Origin: Lachnospiraceae bacterium
GTDB lineage: Bacteria > Bacillota > Clostridia > Lachnospirales > Lachnospiraceae
DNA: 64,000 nucleotides
Direction: 5' to 3'
Assembly: GCA_017436865.1 (NCBI GenBank)
Contig: JAFSCH010000063.1
Location: 1-64,000 of the forward strand
The position numbers and the translations under genes were made by a program. Below the pieces are notes generated by a model. That model was not told the origin of the DNA and did not search any database. It was given only the letters and a program-made list of their open reading frames with translations. This document shows, piece after piece, positions 54,086 to 61,919 of this stretch (positions within the stretch are counted from its first letter, which is position 1; the number at the start of each line of letters is the position of its first letter).

Positions 54086-55015
54086 CTAAATTAGCACTCT
54101 TAATCGTTCAGGCAAACATTCAAATTCTACCTTAGTTACCTCTCCACAATATTCTCCATCCGTGTGTAAAACAAAATGTTTATCCATAACAAACTCACAC
54201 CTACTGCAATTCTCTATCTTCACTCCATGAAATCCCTCATGTTTTGCAGTAACCAAAAACGGTAAAACAAAAAAAGTACACAATTTTGGTATTCCATGAA
54301 TCGTACAAACGGACAAAAGACCATCCTTCGCATCCGCATCAGGTGCCATAGGAACACCTCCGCCCTCTGCCCTAAAATTCATTACCGCAGAAAAGATATG
54401 ATTTTTATAAAGAGTCCTTCTTTCTCTATCAATTACCACTTTTGTATTCGCTGTCTGCATACTAAGAATCGATTGAACGGTAATAATTAGATACGTCAAC
54501 TTACCAAGGCCAATGCGATTTAATACTTTTTTAATCTTAGAGGTCATAGCCTTCTTGCAAACAAGCGCATCCATACCAACTCCAGAACTAATCATAAATA
54601 ATCTAGAATTCACCTTATCATTCTCTTGCCAGCTTACCTTTCCCAGATCAATGGTCTGAGTTCCCTTTGATTCCAAAATCCGAAGCAGCAATTCCTCAGG
54701 TTTTCCTAAAATCCCTAAACCTCTAGCACAATCATTCCCAGAGCCAGTAGGAATAATTCCAAATCGTATTTTTTCAAAATCAGTAATACCATTTACCACC
54801 TCGTTGATCGTTCCATCGCCACCAACAACGACAAGTTTTATTTCATTTTCTTCTAAATCACTAATTTGTTTGGCAAGCTCTGTCGCATGTCCTGCATACT
54901 CTGTCCTCCAGATGCGATATGGCTCTTCCTCTTTTTTCAGAAGTGCTTCTATCTGCATCCATACCCGAACACCCTTACCACTTCTAGAATGCTCATTTAC
55001 AATAAAGTGAATCAT
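54086..55015 (-). CDS. Diacylglycerol/lipid kinase (YegS/DgkB-like)
   Basis: Phosphorylates a lipid such as diacylglycerol, recycling it to phosphatidate. The N-terminal nucleotide domain carries VVVGGDGTINEVVNG and GIIPTGSGNDCARGLG, both diagnostic; the C-terminal beta-sandwich follows, with HTDGEYCG near the end. The start MIHFIVNEHS (55015) follows GAGGATAAGAAT. It begins 11 bp after mgtE and probably shares its mRNA. Confidence 0.93.
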   Translation of the reverse strand: MIHFIVNEHSRSGKGVRVWMQIEALLKKEEEPYRIWRTEYAGHATELAKQISDLEENEIKLVVVGGDGTINEVVNGITDFEKIRFGIIPTGSGNDCARGLGILGKPEELLLRILESKGTQTIDLGKVSWQENDKVNSRLFMISSGVGMDALVCKKAMTSKIKKVLNRIGLGKLTYLIITVQSILSMQTANTKVVIDRERRTLYKNHIFSAVMNFRAEGGGVPMAPDADAKDGLLSVCTIHGIPKLCTFFVLPFLVTAKHEGFHGVKIENCSRCEFVMDKHFVLHTDGEYCGEVTKVEFECLPERLRVLI

Positions 55016-55026
55016 ATTCTTATCCT

Positions 55027-56418
55027 CTATAGCTGCAATACATTGATTAACAAAATCCAAGCAAATCCATAATAGGTAACAACCGCCACAAGGTCATTTA
55101 CCGTTGTAATCAACGGACCTGATGCAACAGCCGGATCTACCTTAATCTGATGGAAAAAGATAGGTACTACAGTCCCTACAAGACTCGATATCGTCATGGA
55201 AAGAATTAAAGCAATTCCTACACAGACTGCTATTGCAAAAGCATAGCTTAATGTCTGCCCTTTCAAAAGACATACATAACCTCCAATAAAAACAATAGAT
55301 AACAATCCTAAAATCAATCCGTTACAAAAGCCAATTCGCATTTCTTTAAACATCATACCAAACTTTTGCTTTCTCTCCAGATTCTCATCCATCAGACCTC
55401 GAATCGTAACCGCAAGAGACTGTGTTCCAACATTACCTGACATACCTAAAATTAACGATTGGAAACTTACAATAATCGCAAGCTCCGAGATTACACTCTC
55501 AAACAAGCCTGTTACTGCTGAAACAAACATACTGAGTCCCAGCAATACTGCAAGCCAAGGAATGCGCTTCTTGATACTTTCTAATACACTCTCTTCCAAG
55601 TCCGCTTCCTCTGTCATACCTGCAAGCATGGCATAGTCTTCACTCATCTCATCATCGACTACTTCAACGATATCCTGCGACGTGATAACTCCGAGCAATT
55701 CATTATCCTCATTCAAAACCGGAATGGAATCTTCCGCATAATCCTTCAAACGTTCGATACAATCTGCAATCTGCTCATGATCCCTCACATACGGATATGA
55801 TTGACTTATCAATGTATGAAGCTCCACATAATTACGTGCTATAATCAAATCCTTTAAGTTGATTGCCCCATAAAAAGAATTATCATCATCTTTTACATAG
55901 ATAGTGGAAATATTGTCATTTTCCTCTGCTTGGGCAATCAACTCACGCATGGCCTGTTTAATCGTCAATCTTCTACTAATCTCAATATAATTGGTTGTCA
56001 TAATACTACCAATCTCGTCCTCATCATAAGAACGAATCAGATTAATATCTTCCTTGGATTCCTCATCCATAAGCTCAATCAACTGATTTCTAGTTTCTTC
56101 ATCAACTTCTTCAAGAACATCGACCGCATCATCAGCATCCATGTTCTCAATAATATCTGCTGCCCTCTCAGGCTCTAACTCTTCTAAATAAGCTCCTACA
56201 TCATCTACATAAGTAAAAATTTCCGATACACGTTCTACTCCCAGTATCTGATATAGTCTCTTTCTCTCGAACTCACTTAACTCATCCAGCGCTGCTGCAA
56301 TATCATTATCATGATAATTATCAATCTGTGTTGCAATTGATTTCTCAAATTCTCCATCACGAATCAGCTCTACCAGTTCCTGTACATAGTCAGGAACTAA
56401 GATTTCTTCATTCTCCAT
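55027..56418 (-). CDS. mgtE: Magnesium transporter MgtE
   Basis: Homodimeric Mg2+ channel. The cytosolic N domain (repeats such as LEPERAADIIENMDADDAVD) and two CBS domains (about 130-255) form the Mg2+ sensor; five membrane helices follow, starting near WLAVLLGLSMF, with the pore motif GNVGTQSLAV and the selectivity Asp in VNDLVAV. Normal length. The start is the ATG at 56418, six bases after GAGGTG; the GTG at 56427 lies in the ribosome site. A 24-codon ORF and a strong terminator precede it; no M-box was seen. Confidence 0.95.
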   Translation of the reverse strand: MENEEILVPDYVQELVELIRDGEFEKSIATQIDNYHDNDIAAALDELSEFERKRLYQILGVERVSEIFTYVDDVGAYLEELEPERAADIIENMDADDAVDVLEEVDEETRNQLIELMDEESKEDINLIRSYDEDEIGSIMTTNYIEISRRLTIKQAMRELIAQAEENDNISTIYVKDDDNSFYGAINLKDLIIARNYVELHTLISQSYPYVRDHEQIADCIERLKDYAEDSIPVLNEDNELLGVITSQDIVEVVDDEMSEDYAMLAGMTEEADLEESVLESIKKRIPWLAVLLGLSMFVSAVTGLFESVISELAIIVSFQSLILGMSGNVGTQSLAVTIRGLMDENLERKQKFGMMFKEMRIGFCNGLILGLLSIVFIGGYVCLLKGQTLSYAFAIAVCVGIALILSMTISSLVGTVVPIFFHQIKVDPAVASGPLITTVNDLVAVVTYYGFAWILLINVLQL

Positions 56419-56481
56419 CTTCTCCACCTCAACAAATATCTACATACGCAGATATAATATTTATACTCCTCTGTTTTGGGC

Positions 56482-56542
56482 ATAAAAAAACCACCGTTTT
56501 CTATTCTCAAAAACAGAATCAAAGGATTATTTGAAACGATGG
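56482..56542 (-). terminator. Strong intrinsic terminator in the mgtE leader
   Basis: CCATCGTTT / AAACGGTGG stem with one T-G pair, containing a nested hairpin ATTCT / AGAAT, and ending in seven T on the minus strand, 55 bp before mgtE. It may end the small upstream ORF or act as an attenuator. Confidence 0.8.
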
Positions 56543-56559
56543 ACAAAATCATTCTTATA

Positions 56560-56634
56560 CTAAAATACTAAGAGTCCGTATACGAACCTTTGTCCATCCT
56601 TACTAGGTCGACCACAACTATCACAACTGTCCAT
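56560..56634 (-). CDS. 24-codon upstream ORF before mgtE
   Basis: The minus strand has a strong ribosome site (AAAGGAG, nine bp) before an ATG at 56634. The 24-residue frame has a CDSC pair (MDSCDSCGRPSKDGQRF...) and stops 18 bp before the terminator. The layout (small ORF, terminator, then a Mg2+ transporter) is that of a leader-peptide attenuator, or of a free-standing Cys-pair mini-protein. No known leader (mgtL, corL) is similar by eye. Confidence 0.5.
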   Translation of the reverse strand: MDSCDSCGRPSKDGQRFVYGLLVF

Positions 56635-56673
56635 ATACGACACTCCTTTCTATCTATTTTATATTATGTTATC

Positions 56674-56806
56674 GTAATTATTCAGTACCTTCATAATTAC
56701 GATGCAAAAATCCATTTACAATCGCTTTCAGCGATGGAATTTTTGATTATCATACCATTTTCTTACGGTCTCTGCAGTAAATGCTTCGACCTACCTGAAT
56801 AGTTAC
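56674..56806 (-). repeat. Hairpin element copy 5 (133 bp)
   Basis: Full inverted ends, left-end hairpin GTAATTAT / ATAATTAC, ATCGCT-GAA-AGCGAT stem and tandem G-A stem; the GACATC hairpin is missing. It lies between the HAD gene stop codon and the 24-codon ORF. Confidence 0.8.
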
Positions 56807-56824
56807 ATATTATCTATAGTTATT

Positions 56825-57487
56825 CTATGCTTCCTTTCCCAAATTGTCAATAATCTGACAAACTCCAGCTAAAGATTTTACGCATCCAAATAATAACAAC
56901 TCTAACTCTTTATCCGGCTGTGTCAAATCTGGCACCATAATAGGTTTTAACCCCGCTCTATAGGCTGACATAATACCGTTTGGCGAGTCCTCAACAGCAA
57001 TACATTCCTCTGGTTTTTCTCCAATCTGCTCACAAGCATAAAGATAAACATCAGGGGCAGGTTTTCCATGTTCTACTTCTTTCGCGCTTACAACACTGTC
57101 AAAAAGCTCTAAAATGCCAAGTCGCGACAAATGCTCTCTTGTCAAGTCAAGAGGTGTTGCTGTTGCAACTGCTGTTTTTATTCCCTTTTTGCGAAGATAT
57201 ACAAGCGTTTCCTCCACCTCTGGCTTCTTCTCCAGCCCACGCTTTTCCAAAGTTTCCTTTACCAGCTGTCTTCTTCTCTCTCTGATGGCATAATAATCAA
57301 ATCCCTTACCAAAGATTTCTTTCATCCTTTTCTCTGCCACTTTTGCATCGCTACTTCTTAGACTCAATGCCTGTTCATCTGTGAAAGGAAATCCTGCCTC
57401 TGCAGAAGCCTGCTTCCAACAGGTAAAGTAATACTTCTCCGTATCAATTAATACTCCATCCATATCAAAAATAACTGCTTTTATCAT
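56825..57487 (-). CDS. HAD phosphatase/phosphomutase, beta-PGM-like
   Basis: HAD subfamily IA, beta-phosphoglucomutase-like. Motif I FDMDGVLIDTE, motif II ATATPLD, motif III GKPAPDVYL and motif IV VEDSPNGI are all present, with the helical cap between I and II. Substrate may be a sugar phosphate; true mutase function is unproven. The start MIKAVIFD (57487) follows AAAAGGAAAAGC. The extra N-terminal residues MKVLNNY of a longer reading are translated hairpin element. Confidence 0.92.
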   Translation of the reverse strand: MIKAVIFDMDGVLIDTEKYYFTCWKQASAEAGFPFTDEQALSLRSSDAKVAEKRMKEIFGKGFDYYAIRERRRQLVKETLEKRGLEKKPEVEETLVYLRKKGIKTAVATATPLDLTREHLSRLGILELFDSVVSAKEVEHGKPAPDVYLYACEQIGEKPEECIAVEDSPNGIMSAYRAGLKPIMVPDLTQPDKELELLLFGCVKSLAGVCQIIDNLGKEA

Positions 57488-57502
57488 ATGCTTTTCCTTT
57501 TC

Positions 57503-57637
57503 GTAATTATTCAGTACCTTCATAATTACGATTCACAAATCCATTGTAAATCAGCTTTGCTGATGAGATTTGCTCACTCCCGAATCATGTTTTTACGGTC
57601 TCAGCACCAAGTGCTTCGACCTGTACTGAATAGTTAC
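57503..57637 (-). repeat. Hairpin element copy 6 (135 bp) with changed stem
   Basis: Full ends and tandem G-A stem, but the central stem reads ATCAGC-AAA-GCTGAT instead of ATCGCT-GAA-AGCGAT, so pairing is kept by compensating changes. It begins nine bp after the YgjP-like stop codon. Confidence 0.8.
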
Positions 57638-57645
57638 TCCTTTTC

Positions 57646-58308
57646 TTATAATATTTCCATAATCCGCCTATTTTCCTTTAACCACTGTTCATGCTCACGA
57701 TAAAACGAATCTACCTTTTCTACACTTTCCCAAAAGCTTCTGCTATGATTCTTATGCACTATGTGGCATAATTCATGCACTACAACATAATCAACAACTT
57801 CAGGTGGACACATAATCAGTCTCCAGCTAAAATTTAAATGATTTGTACCACTACAAGATCCCCACCTTGTTTTTGCCGAAGTTATCTTTACTCCTTCCGG
57901 AAGAACATACATTCTTTTTGCTATTGTATCTACTCTTTCCTGCAAAATGGCTGCTGCTCTTTTCTTATACCATGTCACAAGCTTAGTTCCAGCATCCGTG
58001 GACTCTGGTAATAAAAAAGCCTTCCCATCAAAACAGATTTTCTTTGTCATTCCTCGAAAGAGCATACATTCCCTTCCAAGATAGAGAATCTTCTCTCCAT
58101 CCTGCAAAGACAATGTTGGTCGTTCCTGCTTTTTACTCTTCATTTCTTCTGTTTTTCGTTCTATCCAGTCCTGCTTTTCCTGTACAAATCGCATAACATC
58201 CTGATTTGAAGCATAAAAAGGCGCTCTAACAACCAATTCTGCGTCACTATTTATGACGAGTGCGATTGTCTTGCGCCTTGATTTTACTATTCTCATTGGC
58301 TCTATCAT
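57646..58308 (-). CDS. YgjP-like M48-type metalloprotease
   Basis: Predicted zinc hydrolase (YgjP/DUF45, WLM/SprT-like). The C-terminal half has the zinc motif VVHELCHIVHKNHS (HExxH: HELCH) with a later Glu-rich helix; the N-terminal half shows RKTIALVI and VRAPFYASNQDV typical of this family. 220 aa. Its ATG overlaps the stop codon of the upstream P-loop ATPase by four bases, so the two are translationally coupled. Confidence 0.88.
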   Translation of the reverse strand: MIEPMRIVKSRRKTIALVINSDAELVVRAPFYASNQDVMRFVQEKQDWIERKTEEMKSKKQERPTLSLQDGEKILYLGRECMLFRGMTKKICFDGKAFLLPESTDAGTKLVTWYKKRAAAILQERVDTIAKRMYVLPEGVKITSAKTRWGSCSGTNHLNFSWRLIMCPPEVVDYVVVHELCHIVHKNHSRSFWESVEKVDSFYREHEQWLKENRRIMEIL

Positions 58309-59564
58309 ACTGTCAACAGTTCTTCCTTTGGCTTATTCTGATACTGCTGAGACAAATTTAACAATGTAATATAATTACGAATCATGTCTCTGGCTGTAAC
58401 ATCCTCTGCTTTTTGCTTCTTGGCATACTGTGTCTTTAAGAAATAAATAAAGTCATCATGTTCCAGCCTTGCCTGATAATCATATACCACCTCATGAAGT
58501 TGTGTCAACTTCTCAATTAGTACATACATTTCACCTGGATTTAATGGAAACAACTTAATCACTGGTGCTGCCATATCCCGAAGCATTACAACACCTTTTT
58601 TCTCTTCCCTGTCATCCTTTAATCTTGATCTTAATGGTGCAAAACTATAAAGTCCTCTAACCGGATCCTCTAGAGCCTCCTTCGTGATACTCATAATGAT
58701 CCCCATGTTCTTGGCTTTTCCCTGAAGAACATCATTATAAATGGACAATATCTTATTATAATTGTAGTCTCTACCAACCTTACTTGGAATCTCATAGATA
58801 GTTGCCATCTCATCAATGCAAATATAAAGTCCTGTGTAACCAGCCTTTACTACAAAATCCGCAAAAAGCTTCATAAAATCATACCAATTATCATCGGAAA
58901 CGATGAGATTTACACCAAGGTCATTTTTGGCCTCTGTCTTGGTTCTGTACTCCCCACACAACCAACGAAGCGCATTTTTCTGCAATTCCATATCTCCAGT
59001 TCTGTGTCCCTTATAATATGTTGCAATTACTTTCCCAAAATCAAAGCCATTGATTCTCTCCTCCATCGAGCTTGTAATCTCATATATTTTTTTGCTCACC
59101 ATCAAATCAAAAGCTTCCTGCCCCGGTGTTAATCCATCCTTCTGAATAACTTGATTCTCAACCGTTCCAATCCACTTATCAAGAATCAATATCAGTGCAC
59201 CGTTATCCGGTCTAACACTGACTGCCATGTTACGAATTAGCTCTCTGTAGGTTGCAAGCCCCTGTCCTCTGTTTCCGACAAAGCGTCTGTCTACCGACAG
59301 TTCTACATCCGTAACAACAAAGTTCTTCTCCATAACATGATTTCTTAAAGCATGCAGCAAAAACGTTTTTCCGCTTCCATATTGTCCTTCAATAAAGCGG
59401 ATTGCTGATCCACCATTCTCGATGATAGATACGTCCTGTAACAGTGCTTGTACTTCACTTCTTCTTCCGACAGTAATATATTCCAGTCCAACGCGAGGTA
59501 CTACTCCGCCCTTTAATGAATTCAGCACTGCTGCTGCCGTAGCCTTAGAAACCCTGTTATCCAT
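58305..59564 (-). CDS. P-loop ATPase, BREX BrxC/BrxD-like (DUF2791-type)
   Basis: AAA-like ATPase. Walker A is FIEGQYGSGKTFLLHAL (about residue 60) and Walker B LYICIDEMATIYE (about 255). The N-terminus VPRVGLEYITVGRRSEV and the later SLYSFAPLRSRL-like region match the BREX-system ATP-binding family as I know it. Such proteins occur in BREX and other multi-gene defence or maintenance loci. No BREX methyltransferase, PglZ or helicase is nearby. Its upstream partner is DUF4391-like. Confidence 0.8.
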   Translation of the reverse strand: MDNRVSKATAAAVLNSLKGGVVPRVGLEYITVGRRSEVQALLQDVSIIENGGSAIRFIEGQYGSGKTFLLHALRNHVMEKNFVVTDVELSVDRRFVGNRGQGLATYRELIRNMAVSVRPDNGALILILDKWIGTVENQVIQKDGLTPGQEAFDLMVSKKIYEITSSMEERINGFDFGKVIATYYKGHRTGDMELQKNALRWLCGEYRTKTEAKNDLGVNLIVSDDNWYDFMKLFADFVVKAGYTGLYICIDEMATIYEIPSKVGRDYNYNKILSIYNDVLQGKAKNMGIIMSITKEALEDPVRGLYSFAPLRSRLKDDREEKKGVVMLRDMAAPVIKLFPLNPGEMYVLIEKLTQLHEVVYDYQARLEHDDFIYFLKTQYAKKQKAEDVTARDMIRNYITLLNLSQQYQNKPKEELLTV

Positions 59565-59639
59565 ACTCCATCCCCTTTACATACCCTTATAGCTTAATCT
59601 ATCAGCACCGACCTACTCTCCCCAAAGCCAGTCGGATAC

Positions 59640-60278
59640 TTACGCCTCCACGCGAAGTCGTGATTCACAGTATTCTGCCTCTTCACGGATTCTTGCAATA
59701 TTCTCCATACTGAACTCGTATGCCAGATTAACCTTTGACATTTTTTCTCTCTTTATATTTTGAAATGCCTTTTCTATCATGATAACCTTCTTCTGCTGAC
59801 GCAGTGTCATATAAAGTCTCTTATGAATCTGCTCTATATCCTTACCAGAATCCTGCTCAAAATCAAGGATTTCAATCATACGCGACTCATCATATGGAAA
59901 AAAGTCAGTTGAAACAGTTCTTCCACTATTTCCCTTTCCACATGGCAAGTACGTACCCATTGCCAATTCTCCTTGACATAAGTAAACCAAAAGCATAGGT
60001 TTCTGAATCAATCCTGCCAAAACCTCTGTCAAGAGTTCTGTGGAAATCTTATGTTTTAATACTACTTCAAATACAGATATTCCCTCCTGACGAATCAGTG
60101 TATTTACATCCGTAATACCATCTTTATCTGTAATTTGATAATTCCAGGTAACTGCCTCCACCTCTGTCTCGAATATTTCACGACATTTTGCATTGTCTAT
60201 CCTCTGAAAAAGAATATTCAGAGGCATTCCCTTGTCAACTTTATACTGTTTTGGAATATTATATCTGCCCTCACTCAT
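59640..60278 (-). CDS. DUF4391-like protein
   Basis: A 212-aa protein with an N-terminal alpha/beta region (YNIPKQYKVDKGMPLNILF, VEAVTWNYQI, ISVFEVVLKHK) resembling DUF4391, which is often linked to restriction or helicase genes, and a C-terminal helical tail. The assignment is by eye and moderate. The start MSEGRYN (60278) follows AAGAGG; earlier in-frame residues are translated hairpin element. It is 75 bp upstream of the P-loop ATPase, and the trio likely forms one operon. Confidence 0.65.
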   Translation of the reverse strand: MSEGRYNIPKQYKVDKGMPLNILFQRIDNAKCREIFETEVEAVTWNYQITDKDGITDVNTLIRQEGISVFEVVLKHKISTELLTEVLAGLIQKPMLLVYLCQGELAMGTYLPCGKGNSGRTVSTDFFPYDESRMIEILDFEQDSGKDIEQIHKRLYMTLRQQKKVIMIEKAFQNIKREKMSKVNLAYEFSMENIARIREEAEYCESRLRVEA

Positions 60279-60301
60279 ATACATCCTCTTCTTCCTTTTC
60301 A

Positions 60302-60362
60302 CTTCTGAATCATGTTCTTTCGGTCTCAGCAACAAGTGCTTTAACCTATCTTAAACAGTTAC
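60302..60362 (-). repeat. Hairpin element copy 7, right half (before DUF4391-like gene)
   Basis: Keeps the right end and the stem GGTT-AA-AGCA / TGCT-GA-GACC; the remainder has diverged. It ends about 20 bp before the start codon. Confidence 0.65.
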
Positions 60363-60483
60363 TTTCTGTTAAATAATTATGTAATCCTTATTTCGAGTTT
60401 ATTATAATATATTTCTCTCAAAATTACCACTCTTTTTTTCTTAATTTCTGTGAATTGTTTGAATATTTATGAATTATGCAATA

Positions 60484-60526
60484 AAAAAGGAATTTAAATA
60501 CAGTCAAACTGCATAAATTCCTTTTT
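60484..60526. terminator. Bidirectional terminator after the aldo/keto reductase
   Basis: AAAAAGGAATTTA / TAAATTCCTTTTT stem with T tracts on either strand, 80 bp beyond the stop codon. Confidence 0.8.
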
Positions 60527-60583
60527 CTCTTCACGGATTATTTAGTTCTTTGCGCAAGAACCTACCTTTTATTAACAATAAAC

Positions 60584-60610
60584 GTAATTATTCAGTACCT
60601 TCATAATTAC
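60584..60610 (-). repeat. Hairpin element copy 8, isolated left-end hairpin
   Basis: Only the 27-bp hairpin GTAATTAT / ATAATTAC (11-base loop) remains. It overlaps the stop codon of the aldo/keto reductase. Confidence 0.7.
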
Positions 60611-61734
60611 TTACAAGCATCCAATTCCTTCTGAAGTCTCTCAAGATTCTCACGAATATGTATCTTCTGTGGACATACCTGCTCACATTTTCCACATTTA
60701 ATACAATTTTTCGGCTTTGCTTCTTCTGGAATATCATATTTCCATCTACGAACAGTATCGTTCACATTGTTATAAATATGATACTCATTCCATATTTGGA
60801 AACTTCCTGGAATATTCACTCCTAACGGACATGGCATACAGTACTTACATGCAGTACACCCATTCTGTACACGACTATTTAAGGCATTTGCCACCTTTTC
60901 CACAATTTTCTGTTCTTTATCACTCAATACTTCAAAGTTCGTAAAGGTCTTTAAATTATCCTCTACCTGATTCATATCGGACATACCACTAAGAATTACT
61001 TTAACATTATCAAAACTTCCTACATAACGAAGTGCCCATGCTGCTGTGCTGTCATCAGGTCTTGCTTCTCTGAACATCGTCGTAATATCATCCGGTAAGT
61101 ATGCAAGAGAACCACCCTTTACAGGCTCCATAATTACCATTGGGATACCAAGACTTTCTGCAAACTCTACACCCTTTGTTGTTGCCTGTGTATCCTTATC
61201 CATATAATTAAGCTGAATTTGACAGAAATCCCACTTATAATTGGTTATAATCTCCTCAAACACTTCATAATCATCATGAAAGGAAAATCCTAGATAACGA
61301 ATCTTTCCTGCTTTTCTAAGTTCTTCACAATATTCAAGAATGTCCAGTTTCTTGATTAACTCCCAACGCTCTTTATTCAGAGCATGCATAAGATAAAAAT
61401 CCACATACTCCATATTAAGACGCTCTAATTGCTCAAAAAAGATTCTCTTTACATCATCAATGGTTTTCACATCCCAAATTGGAAGTTTTGTTGCAAGATA
61501 AAAGGACTCTCTAGGATATCTGGCAAGTGCCCTTCCTACAACCGGTTCACTTGCACCACCATGATAAGGGTATGCAGTATCAAAATAATTCACCCCTGCC
61601 TGATACGCCTTATCCAGCATAGCAAACGCCTCTTCCTCATGAATGCTTCCGTCCTCATTCAAAGGAAAGCGCATACAACCAAAACCTAACAAAGACGTCT
61701 TGGCATCAATGTTTTTCATCACTCTATACTCCAT
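60607..61734 (-). CDS. Aldo/keto reductase with C-terminal 4Fe-4S domain
   Basis: Oxidoreductase of the aldo/keto reductase superfamily fused to a ferredoxin-like tail. The TIM-barrel shows LGFGCMRFPL, the catalytic-Tyr region YFDTAYPYHGG, and YVDFYLMHAL. The C-terminus carries the Cys clusters CTACKYCMPCP and CIKCGKCEQVCP, so electrons may come from ferredoxin. The start MEYRVMKN (61734) follows AAGGAGGATTAAGC. The 50 earlier in-frame codons are the translated 54-bp repeats, not a domain. Confidence 0.92.
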   Translation of the reverse strand: MEYRVMKNIDAKTSLLGFGCMRFPLNEDGSIHEEEAFAMLDKAYQAGVNYFDTAYPYHGGASEPVVGRALARYPRESFYLATKLPIWDVKTIDDVKRIFFEQLERLNMEYVDFYLMHALNKERWELIKKLDILEYCEELRKAGKIRYLGFSFHDDYEVFEEIITNYKWDFCQIQLNYMDKDTQATTKGVEFAESLGIPMVIMEPVKGGSLAYLPDDITTMFREARPDDSTAAWALRYVGSFDNVKVILSGMSDMNQVEDNLKTFTNFEVLSDKEQKIVEKVANALNSRVQNGCTACKYCMPCPLGVNIPGSFQIWNEYHIYNNVNDTVRRWKYDIPEEAKPKNCIKCGKCEQVCPQKIHIRENLERLQKELDACK

Positions 61735-61742
61735 GCTTAATC

Positions 61743-61916
61743 CTCCTTGTTTTGCGAAGCAAAATGCGACTGCCACTGCAGGAGCAGAGGATTTTACTCC
61801 TTGTTTTGCGAAGCAAAATGCGACTGCCACTGCAGGAGCAGAGGATTTTACTCCTTGTTTTGCAAAGCAAAATGCGACTGCCATTGCAGGAGCAGAGGAT
61901 TTTACTCCTTGTTTTT
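61743..61916. repeat. Three tandem 54-bp repeats before the aldo/keto reductase
   Basis: Units at 61743-61796, 61797-61850 and 61851-61904, plus a 12-bp partial copy. Units 1 and 2 are identical; unit 3 differs at two sites. On the minus strand each has a TTTTGC-TTC-GCAAAA hairpin, the sequence CTCCT and the ribosome-site-like AAGGAG, so CTCCT can pair with AAGGAG. The last AAGGAGG is the true ribosome site. Each unit is a multiple of three, so the reading frame stays open. Confidence 0.9.
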
Positions 61917-61919
61917 TTG

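Noticed and set aside
56440..56640. M-box (Mg2+) riboswitch before mgtE
   Set aside because: The conserved M-box core was not recognisable; a small ORF and simple terminator explain the leader better.
57646..60335. Full BREX system
   Set aside because: Only the BrxC/D-like ATPase is seen; PglX methyltransferase, PglZ and BrxA/B are absent from the neighbourhood.
44226..60610. Insertion sequences
   Set aside because: The repeats are 27-149 bp with no transposase ORF and no clear target-site duplication.
61743..61916. CRISPR-like array
   Set aside because: The three 54-bp units are contiguous tandem repeats without spacers, and no cas genes are present.
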